DNA from: Ochromonadaceae sp. CCMP2298
Taxonomy: Eukaryota; Sar; Synurophyceae; Ochromonadales; Ochromonadaceae
NCBI GenBank assembly: GCA_026770595.1
Contig: MU634503.1
Span: forward strand, 1 to 11,798
Direction: 5' to 3'
DNA length: 11,798 nucleotides
The notes under the pieces: model-generated
The model's input: only the letters and a program-made list of their open reading frames with translations
Told to the model about the DNA's origin: nothing
The model's database searches: none
Made by a program: the position numbers and the translations under genes
Shown here: one piece after another, positions 1 through 6,429 of the stretch
Numbering within the stretch: the stretch's first letter is position 1
How the letters are laid out: the number at the start of each line of letters is the position of its first letter

Positions 1-246
1 TCTAATGTCAAAATTTACCATCCCCACCCGCCAAACGCGCCCAAATACTGGGGGTGTGCTTTTTGTCGGGGGTGTGCTTTTTGTTCCAGCTTCGGCTGCT
101 TTTAAAATATTTCATGGTTCCCATTTTGACGAATACAGTACAAGTAGCATGGCTGTTTAAAAATATTTCATGTTCCCATATTGAGGCTAAATAGATAAAG
201 AGACCTACGATTCTTTACTAATTTAACATCTTTGCTTCCCAGTCAT
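1..246. repeat. Non-coding left edge with two pairs of direct repeats
   Basis: No gene is seen here. It is the 3' flank of the sphingosine-1-phosphate lyase gene. A 17-base G/T-rich unit (GGGGGTGTGCTTTTTGT) occurs exactly twice, at 50-66 and 68-84, one base apart. A longer imperfect repeat of about 35 bases follows, with copies near 94-129 and 151-185. Both copies read GGCTG, an A/T-rich core with AATATTTCATG, then TTCCCAT. They differ by small indels. No AATAAA hexamer is seen on the minus strand downstream of the lyase stop, so the poly(A) site is not assigned. Confidence 0.6.
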
Positions 247-2294
247 TTAGTCCATAATTGCCTTTGAGTCCGCTTTGTAGAGGGCGGAGAAAATGCCGAG
301 AATGAAGTCTGTGACGATCGTGTTGTCGGGAATCTTCGCAACCATGCCATACATTCCCACGGTCCCCTGGCTGGTCAGTTCGGGGTGGGCGTAAACGTAC
401 TCGACTGACTCCTGCATGTCGACAATCAGCTGGTCGACGCTCTGCGTGTGCAGTGGCCCCACAGACATCTGCAGATGGAGCATGTCAGGTTTTGAAAAGA
501 ATGTTAACATCAACAAAGAACAATCGCAAGCATTAAAATCGGATCCTTACGTGCAACGAGTCCGGGTTCTGGTTTCGCTCCATCTGCCACCCCTTGCTTT
601 CCATCACGTCGGCGAGGGCCAAGATGTGAACTTTAGGATCGTCCGACATTATCGCAAGAGCTGTCATGTCGGGCTTGACGACCAAACGAATGCCCTTGAT
701 GCTGTCCACAGCATCCAGTATCTTGGTGGTGGTGCCCAGCACTTCCCTCGCGACGTTCATGTAGCCATCCTGGCCCATGGCTACCATCGCAGTCCACGCG
801 GCGGCGATCATGCCCCCCGGTCGGGACCCAGCCATAGCCGGAGAGCCGAACAGCTGCAGTAGGAATATCGGGGTACGGGAATAAAATATGTATAAGAGTA
901 AAGAACACATATGGAAAACCAATGAATAATTCATACTAGATATCCGTACAGGGTAGAAGAATGTAAAATAAATTTTATATACTTACCCCACCGGGCCAGT
1001 CCGGATAGGCGAAGAACTGGAAGGCGCGCAACTCTGCGTTGCGGTACAGCACCACTGACGCACCGCGGGGGCAGTAACCGTACTTGTGGATATCCGCCGA
1101 GATGGAAGTCACCCCCTTAACGCGGAAGTCCCACAGGGGCACAGCGCAGCCGAGCTTCTCGAGCCAGGGGAGCATGAACCCGCCGAAGCAGGCGTCCACG
1201 TGCAGGGGCAGGCCGTGGGCGATAGCTAGATCCGACAGGCGCTCGATGGGATCAACGACGCCATGGCAGTACTGAGGAGCCGATCCGCAGATGAGGATGG
1301 TGTCGCGGTTGATGGCCTTTGCGACTGCGTCCACGTCCACGCGGAAATCTGCCGTCAGTCCGATGTGGATGATCTCCACGCCAAAGTAGTGCGCGGCCTT
1401 CTCGAACGCGGGGTGGATAGTGGTAGGTGCGATAACATTGGGCTTCGTGATGTGGGGGCACAGTTTGCGGGCCCGGTCGCGGTACGTCTTTATCGCCATG
1501 AGGACGCTCTCAGTGCCGCCCGAGGTGAGAGTCCCCGCCACGTTGCCGTCACCGTTCAGCATCCAGGCACACATACTGAGCACCTCTGTCTCGAATCGCC
1601 GCAGCGCGATGTACGCAGTGGGGTTGATCGCGTCTGTGGGGTGGGGTTCAGGACGGGTGTTATGGGATGCGGGTGAATATGCTAGCGATGGTACCGGTAG
1701 GCGTATCAATGTTTCTGTGCCTACTTACTCGTGTGCATGAACACCTTCCACGCATCTGCCACCAGCTTCTCGTGCGCCGCATTGCCAGAGCCAGTCGGCT
1801 CGGAGAATATCTCATAGGCAGTACCCATCGCAAGGGAGAGCTCCTTCATCGCAGCACGAGAGGTGTACGTGATGGCAAAGCCCTTACCCTTCTCTCTGTT
1901 CTTCTCAGACGCGTACATCTCCTCCAGCTTCTCTCTAATGGCTTCCGGCGCGACGCCTTTGCCAGGAATGGGAATGACCGCTTCGCCTTTAAGGTCGCTG
2001 CCACTAGCGTCGGCGCAAAGTAGCTTCATAGCATCTTTGACCTCCCCCGCAAGAACGAGCTTGATCAGGGAGTTGACCGCCGGCAGCTGGCGAAGAAACT
2101 TGACTAGAGATGTGGTCAACTGGTACAGCGGTAATAGCGGGGGGTTAGGGAAAACTTGGACGAAGAAAACACTGATGCGTACGACTTCTTACCCCACTAA
2201 CTCCGTCGCGGGCAAGGATGTTGAGCGCTGCCAATGCAACGCTGCCTGCCACGACGTGCGCAGTGATGGACACGTACTTCGAAAAGCTGTTCAT
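247..2294 (-). CDS. SGPL1: Sphingosine-1-phosphate lyase (PLP-dependent), 5 exons
   Basis: The enzyme cleaves phosphorylated sphingoid bases to a fatty aldehyde and phosphoethanolamine at the ER membrane, the exit step of sphingolipid breakdown. Exons on the minus strand are 2294-2193, 2119-1729, 1633-987, 853-551 and 468-247. Introns are 73, 95, 133 and 82 bases with donors GTAAGA, GTAAGT, GTAAGT and GTAAGG, and acceptors ending CAG. The joined protein is 554 residues, close to the animal enzyme (about 568). Residues 1-34 include one hydrophobic membrane segment (about 9-29). The PLP fold has TSGGTES at 201-207, HVDACFGG from 309 (Asp311 for the pyridine nitrogen) and SADIHKYGY with the Schiff-base lysine at 348. 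AGSRPGG follows the exon 3/4 junction. Every splice junction restores family sequence in frame, and an in-frame TGA lies 9 bases upstream of the ATG. The exon 1 boundary rests on splice signals plus the membrane segment. Glutamate/group II decarboxylases are related, but the HKYGY and AGSRPGG context points to the lyase. Confidence 0.95.
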
Positions 2295-2408
2295 GATAAA
2301 TCACTCGCTTGGATGCAAGATTGGCCACGGCAGATAGCAGACAGCAGAGGTTGATCTATGGACTGTAGGGTCTTTCTCTCTCTCTCTTTATTCATTTCTG
2401 AATCCACG

Positions 2409-2450
2409 ACCATTGAAGCAGAAGAAGGAAGGGCTCCCGACTTCAATGGT
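2409..2450. repeat. Perfect 10-bp inverted repeat upstream of the lyase gene
   Basis: ACCATTGAAG (2409-2418) and its exact reverse complement CTTCAATGGT (2441-2450) flank a 22-base purine-rich spacer. It lies 115-156 bases upstream of the lyase start codon, so it could be a binding site for a dimeric regulator or a hairpin in the 5' leader. Function is unknown. Confidence 0.55.
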
Positions 2451-2631
2451 AAAAACGGGAAAGATGTGGACCGAAAAAGGCCTTTTACTGTCCCTGGGCG
2501 ACGACCCTGCTGCCAAATTTGGGTGAAGATTGTTCTACCTTATGCATTACATTAAATCCTTATACCATCTGTGAAGAGATGTGCAATACCATCATTACTA
2601 GGACCAATTCTCTTTAATTGCCTCATAGTCA

Positions 2632-2981
2632 GTATTCGAAGAGGAGATAGCTTTCAAAGATGGCTCATTTACTATGGTGTACCAGCGCAATTGACCAATT
2701 GACACAACGAAAAACTCGTCGCAAACTCGCCCGGGGAAGTAGGCGCAGATTGCGGATGGATCTAACAAAAACCACAAGTGAATAGGGATAATCCAATTAC
2801 AACCTCATGTTGACCACATCAGTGGCTACAGCCCCTCCAGAGAGAATCCGTATTTCGACCCAAGTCCATACGCTTGAATAAGATCGTAACTGACGCGTAA
2901 AGTACGTACAGTACTGTAGCAACCTGTATCAAATCACCATGCTTCTTCGTGGCTCTGTGGTGCTATCTCCTCAGTGAATAC
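2632..2981. repeat. Candidate MITE-like element bounded by 20-nt inverted repeats
   Basis: The 20 bases at 2632-2651 match the reverse complement of 2962-2981 at 17 positions, including an exact 11-base block (GAGGAGATAGC at 2641-2651 against GCTATCTCCTC at 2962-2972). The enclosed 310 bases hold no open frame. This is the size and layout of a miniature inverted-repeat element, but I could not define a target-site duplication, so the call is tentative. Confidence 0.3.
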
Positions 2982-3029
2982 GCGCATAATCATCTAAGTT
3001 AGTCAATTACAACATACTGCAGCGTAAAA

Positions 3030-3058
3030 CCGCTGGCGGATTCGAACAAACCCAGCGG
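3030..3058. repeat. 7-bp GC-rich hairpin in the IFRD 3' flank
   Basis: CCGCTGG at 3030-3036 pairs with CCAGCGG at 3052-3058 around a 15-base loop containing TTCGAA. It lies about 100 bases past the IFRD stop and just beyond the second AATAAA on the transcribed strand. The loop resembles a tRNA T-loop on the minus strand, but no tRNA can be built around it. Confidence 0.5.
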
Positions 3059-3159
3059 CATAAATAGAGCTTTATTACTACTACTGTAAGAGCTTTTACT
3101 TCTTTTTATTTATCGGGCGTCTTCCGAGTTCGACTATACACAGTATTTCCAAGTGCACC

Positions 3160-4825
3160 CTAATCTTCGTCGCCCTCGTACATTTCCGCATTCATTTCCC
3201 TCGATCGCCGATCCTGCTTCCGGTAGTTGGATCGGCTTTTGTCGAGGCTGGAGCCCTTTTCCACGCGGCGGTCCTCCCCCGCGCCATCCATGTCGTCCGT
3301 CATGTGCTCCACGCCAAGCATATCCCTTTCGATCGAGACAAAGCATATGGAGGGTGGGGTGGGGTGGGGAGGACGAGGAGGATGAGGAGGATGGGAGGAT
3401 GAAGAGGGTGGGGGGATGAAGAGGATGGGGAGGACATAATGGTTAAATTTGGCGTGTGAGATGTATAATGCGAGGTGCATGTGCTAAGTGCGCGCAGGGT
3501 GCAAGAGGGTGTTCAGATCGAGTGTACAGTGGCCATTGCGCACCTGACGACTTCGAACATCCGAAGTGACGAGTGGAAGCCAGAGCCCAGCACCTCCTTG
3601 AGCGCCTCCACAAGACGCATATATCCGAACGATTTAATCTCCAGCACTGCGCCCTGTACGCGCAGAGAGTCGCTCGGGGCTTCCCCCTGCAGCAGCCATT
3701 CTTCTATGTCTCGGAACTCGGCCCGCTGCTCCTTGCGGTCTTTTTTGGAGATCCGCTTGGAGCTCTCTTTCGTGATAGTCTTCACAGCTGAGAGGTGGGG
3801 GTGGAGGTGGGGGTGGAGGTGGGGGTGGAGGTGGGGGTGGGATAACATCGTTAGCCTGATACCAGGGTGGGGGTGGGATAATATCGTTAGCCTGAGAAGG
3901 GCAACTTACCGTTGAGGGTTTCCTGGATTATCTCCGGGTCGTCGCACAGGAGCAGCCCGGAGTCGGCGGTCTCCAGGCCGGGAGATGCCTCGTCCGCCAG
4001 TTCCCACATGTAAGCCAGGCACTTGCCTGCGCTGACCTTGGCCTCGATGGAGCTAGCGCCACTGGTCAAGATGACGTTGAGGGGCTGGAGGAGGCTGCCC
4101 CAATCCCCGCGGCAGCTGGCCAGCACGTCGGCGCCCGAGCGTAGAGTGGCCAGCAGCGCCCACGCATCTGCCGCCGCTGCACGCACGGCGACCTCAGCAG
4201 CCTTTGCCTTCCCTGCGTCGCCTACTGCGGTTTTATCGTTGAACAGCTTTCGCTGGCAGTAGCCCCAAACCCGAAAGCTGGCATCCACGCCGCCGCACAC
4301 GAACGAAATCAAGGCCAAGCAGGAGAGCGCAGGGCCCGATAAGTCGTGCAAAGAGCCGCTCGCGCTGTCCACAAGAACCTGCAAAGGCCGCTCGAACAAA
4401 TTCAAGAAGTCGTCCTCCTCCGGGCCGTTGTACAGGGCGAGCAAGCAGAGTAGTTGAATGCAGAGCTTCCCTTCCTTCACTGAGTTCGGGCGCCGGATCA
4501 TGCGTAGCATTTGCTCTGTCAAAGTGTCCTGGTAGCCTTCAATCGAAAGATCCGACGCATCGCCAAAGGAAGACTGGAAATGCGTAATGAGCGATTCCAG
4601 CCCAGTCTCTCTCGTGCTGGAGCGCTTCTCTGACAGCATCTCCACTGCTTCAGATATGTTCACACCCGAATCGCCGGCTCCGCCCTTCCCAGCAGCGGTA
4701 CTCGCGGCCACTGATTCGCTGTACTCGTCTTCAACCGATCCCGCCATTGTCGTTCCATCGAACTCATCGTCGGACTCTGCATCGATCTTTTTCTGTAGCT
4801 GCTTAATCTTACTCTTCTTCCCCAT
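3160..4825 (-). CDS. IFRD1: IFRD-family (interferon-related developmental regulator) protein, 3 exons
   Basis: IFRD proteins are alpha-helical, ARM-like proteins that act in animals as transcriptional co-regulators and have been linked to dormant ribosomes. Their role in algae is not established. Exons on the minus strand are 4825-3910, 3787-3544 and 3325-3160, giving 441 residues (human IFRD1 is about 451). Intron 1 (122 bases) has donor GTAAGT and acceptor CTCAG. Intron 2 (218 bases) has donor GTGCGC and acceptor GAAAG. Residues 1-16 are Lys-rich and followed by an acidic stretch. The N-terminal IFRD domain covers about 55-290, with a Thr-Arg-x-x-(G/A)-LESL segment and a WELADEA helix. The C-terminal domain begins at about 320 (KKDRKEQRAEFRDI) and contains KEVLGSG, then VVRD across the exon 2/3 junction. 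The tail is rich in Lys and Arg and ends acidic. An in-frame TAG at 4861-4859 lies upstream with no ATG between. Intron 2 sites are weak, but they are the pair I found that restores the family sequence. Confidence 0.9.
3326..3543 (-). other. IFRD intron 2: strand-asymmetric purine/pyrimidine tract
   Basis: Bases 3351-3435 of the plus strand are almost only G and A with a few T (GGGGT, GAGGAG and GATG units). On the transcribed strand this is a long C/T-rich tract ahead of the 3' splice site. No AG occurs in that tract, so the first AG after it (GAAAG at 3330-3326) is the natural acceptor. The donor is GTGCGC, weaker than the GTAAG donors elsewhere in the window. Confidence 0.6.
3794..3895. 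repeat. Intronic G/C-rich minisatellite plus 30-nt duplication (IFRD intron 1)
   Basis: Four tandem 12-base units GGTGGGGGTGG(A/G) run from 3794 to 3841. A 30-base block starting in the last unit (3830-3859) is repeated at 3866-3895 with one difference (ACATCG against ATATCG). The array abuts the 3' splice site. On the pre-mRNA it is CCACCCCCACCT repeated, forming the polypyrimidine tract, while the other strand has repeated runs of G able to form quadruplexes. Almost the whole 122-base intron is repeat. Confidence 0.85.
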
Positions 4826-5281
4826 CTTTTCTCTCAGTGGACTGCGTGCCCTTGTCCTCTAAGAGCGATTCTATCGAGGATTGCACAATCCAACACGCTA
4901 TGAGGAGGTGCGCGAGTGGTTTGGATCGCACAATACAACACGCTATGAACAGGTGAGGGGCGTGAGTGGTTTGGATTGTGCAATCTTGGATAGAAACGCT
5001 CTTTTGAGGCAAGGACACGCACTGCACTCAGCGAGATCCAATTCGACCCAAAAAAAGTCGTCGTTTTGCGTTGGACATTGACCTTTTGTATAGGAACAAC
5101 GCCTAATGGATAAACAGGAATCTCAGGAATCCGAAATGGACCGCCACCTTTCTCTTTTGCTTGCAAGAGTGCATCATCACACGCCTTCTCATGCCTCCTC
5201 ATCTCATATAGTGCACAGAGATGTTGACAGCATCGGCAATCGGGCGGCTCTGAAATAAGAGACTGGCGCTTCAGAGCCACC
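4826..5281. promoter_or_regulatory. Divergent promoter region between the IFRD and GNAT genes
   Basis: These 456 bases separate two head-to-head genes and must carry both promoters. The half next to IFRD is filled by a foldback repeat (4830-5036). The half next to the acetyltransferase is unique sequence, ending in a favourable start context (GAGCCACC before ATG). No TATA box is obvious. Open frames crossing this stretch on the minus strand look accidental. Confidence 0.6.
4830..5036. repeat. Foldback element: about 50-nt inverted arms enclosing two 45/50-nt tandem units
   Basis: The left arm, about 4842-4891 (similarity trails out to 4830), matches the reverse complement of the right arm, about 4973-5022 (trailing to 5036), at 40 of 50 positions. 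Between them are two tandem units, 4878-4922 (45 bases) and 4923-4972 (50 bases). They share an ACAACACGCTATGA-like core and end GAGTGGTTT, with a 5-base insertion in the second unit. Each unit boundary is marked by a near-palindrome GGATTG-CA-CAATCC (4878-4891, degenerate at 4923-4936, flipped at 4973-4985). The element begins 5 bases upstream of the IFRD start codon, so it probably overlaps its 5' leader. The origin could be a foldback/MITE insertion or local duplication and inversion. Confidence 0.75.
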
Positions 5282-5983
5282 ATGAGGGCCAGCTGGCTCT
5301 ACCTGCTGCACTGCGCATTGGGGCTATTGTGCACGTTGCGCGCAGTTTCAGGCTTCTTTAGTTCGGCCAGCGGCAAGAATGGCATCCGTACTGCTTCGGC
5401 TTCGCTTTCCATGAAAACAGTCTATAGAAATGCGAAGGAGGGCGACTTGGCCGGTATCGCAGAGCTCGTGGCGGAAACGTTCGACGGGCCCTTTGGGTTT
5501 CTGCAAGGCATGCAGAAGAAGGCAAGTTATGACCAGTTCCAGGAGCAGTTCAGCGGAAGGTACAACAACTTAGTTTTGGGGGGAAAGAAGCATGCCATGT
5601 TCGTTGCCGTGGATGAGGAGACAGAGCGGTTGGAAGGGTTCTTGGAGATAGGTGGGCTGCCGAGTCCTATTCCGGTCGATGTTAAGTTCGGGGGCATTAC
5701 AATGCCAATAGTCACCGACGTACCCTACCTAGGAAACGTTGCGGTTAGCGAGGACAGCAGAAGGAAGGGGATAGCATCTAGGATGATCAGAATCGGCGAG
5801 AAGGTTGCGCAGAAATGGGGAGACAAGTACATCTGCGCGGCCGTTGACTGCGACAACCAGTCAGCGCTGAGCATGTACAAGAAATTGAATTTCAATGTAG
5901 TGAGGGACGAAAGAGACAATATGAATAGAAGTATGAAGAACCCGCCAAGGCTCTTCGTTCTAAAATCTTTTGATGTTGAATAG
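5282..5983 (+). CDS. GNAT-family N-acetyltransferase with plastid-type leader
   Basis: This intronless gene encodes 233 residues. The acetyltransferase domain covers about 44-230. Motif A is GNVAVSEDSRRKGIASRMI at 151-169, whose RRKGIA (160-165) fits the acetyl-CoA pyrophosphate-binding R/Q-x-x-G-x-G/A loop. The later CDNQSALSMYKKLNF segment (190-204) is the usual motif B region. The substrate cannot be told, since GNAT enzymes acetylate protein N-termini, lysines or small amines. Residues 4-23 are a hydrophobic signal peptide, with predicted cleavage after AVSG (24) before FF. Residues 25-43 are rich in Ser, Thr and basic residues with no acid. This is the bipartite plastid presequence of complex-plastid algae, so the enzyme probably works in the plastid, as do many plant GNATs. 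The start is supported by an in-frame TGA at 5225 with no ATG between, and a strong start context. Two TGTAA motifs follow the stop. Confidence 0.9.
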   Translation: MRASWLYLLHCALGLLCTLRAVSGFFSSASGKNGIRTASASLSMKTVYRNAKEGDLAGIAELVAETFDGPFGFLQGMQKKASYDQFQEQFSGRYNNLVLGGKKHAMFVAVDEETERLEGFLEIGGLPSPIPVDVKFGGITMPIVTDVPYLGNVAVSEDSRRKGIASRMIRIGEKVAQKWGDKYICAAVDCDNQSALSMYKKLNFNVVRDERDNMNRSMKNPPRLFVLKSFDVE

Positions 5984-6429
5984 ATTAGGTGCTTCTACTG
6001 TAAAAAGATATACTCGTGTAACACACCTTAGTGCCCGGTAATCATGTGGCCAGCGATGCAGAAGGGGACATTATCAAAATGACGATGATGATGATGATGA
6101 TGGGATGTAGCAAAGCTGCATAGATGTAGCAAAGCCAGCATGCTCTTCGCTGCTTATTTCAATAAGCAGCAAGGAGCAATGTTTTATGCATACCGGTAGG
6201 AAGGTAACTTTAACGTTATTACCGTTACATAGGGTCCCCTGGGAATTGGGATCACAAATCACACACAAAAATTCGAGCACAACTCCAACTCCAACAGGAT
6301 CGATCTCTTGTGGTGCCGCCATAAACAGTCGAGGTACCGAGGCGAGCGGCCCAATTGCTCCAATTGGACGAGCAGTTTGCTCACCCTTGTTCGCGTCTGC
6401 CGTGGAAGAGCCTGCGGGCGGGTCTTGTC
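5984..6429. promoter_or_regulatory. Spacer between GNAT and lipase: hairpin, GAT tract, small repeats
   Basis: These 446 bases hold the 3' end of the acetyltransferase transcript (TGTAA at about 5999 and 6019) and the lipase promoter and leader. A (GAT)6 tract lies at 6084-6101. A 13-base direct repeat, GATGTAGCAAAGC, is at 6104-6116 and 6123-6135. A strong hairpin is at 6141-6178. Several ATGs out of frame with the lipase occur here, including one at 6186 that opens a frame overlapping the lipase start. Either transcription starts downstream of them, they are removed by a leader intron, or they lower translation. Confidence 0.5.
6141..6178. repeat. Long near-perfect hairpin (stem about 18 bp, tight loop)
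   Basis: GCTGCTTATT (6149-6158) and AATAAGCAGC (6161-6170) are exact inverted repeats separated by TC. The pairing continues outward past one C/A mismatch and one T-G wobble to TGCTC (6141-6145) with GAGCA (6174-6178). The structure is 38 bases long and would form on either strand. It sits between the acetyltransferase and lipase genes, beside the repeated GATGTAGCAAAGC units. It may be a transcript-end structure, a small-RNA precursor or a relic of a palindromic element. Confidence 0.7.

Larger units (their letters stand above)
2295..3159. promoter_or_regulatory. Spacer: upstream region of the lyase gene and 3' flank of the IFRD gene
   Basis: No gene is seen in these 865 bases. Going away from the lyase ATG, it holds a (TC)6 run at 2375-2386, which reads GAGAGA on the transcribed strand about 80 bases upstream. 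A perfect 10-base inverted repeat is at 2409-2450, and a 12-base palindrome (AAAAGGCCTTTT) at 2475-2486. A pair of 20-base imperfect inverted repeats lies at 2632-2651 and 2962-2981, and a 7-base-pair hairpin at 3030-3058. On the minus strand, AATAAA hexamers at 3110-3105 and 3076-3071 lie about 50 and 85 bases past the IFRD stop and could direct its polyadenylation. Promoter position is inferred only from location. Confidence 0.5.

Noticed and set aside
1263-1740. Two overlapping plus-strand open frames (137 and 106 codons)
   Set aside because: Both are antisense to the conserved PLP domain exon of the sphingosine-1-phosphate lyase and have no recognisable motif.
3030-3058. Possible minus-strand tRNA (GTTCGAATCC T-loop-like)
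   Set aside because: The T-stem would have mismatches, and the flanking AT-rich sequence offers no acceptor, D or anticodon arms. It is better read as a simple 7-bp hairpin.
3160-3480. 106-codon minus-strand frame as a separate small gene
   Set aside because: Its Pro/Ser-rich first half is the pyrimidine tract of IFRD intron 2. Only its last 166 bases are coding, as IFRD exon 3.
4834-5283. 149-codon open frame on the minus strand across the divergent promoter
   Set aside because: It runs through the foldback repeat and gives a repeated, unstructured peptide. It starts antisense to the acetyltransferase start and matches no family.
6355-6429. Earlier TTG start for the lipase
   Set aside because: A TTG start is not expected for a nuclear eukaryotic gene. 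The first in-frame ATG (6430) immediately precedes the hydrophobic N-terminal segment.
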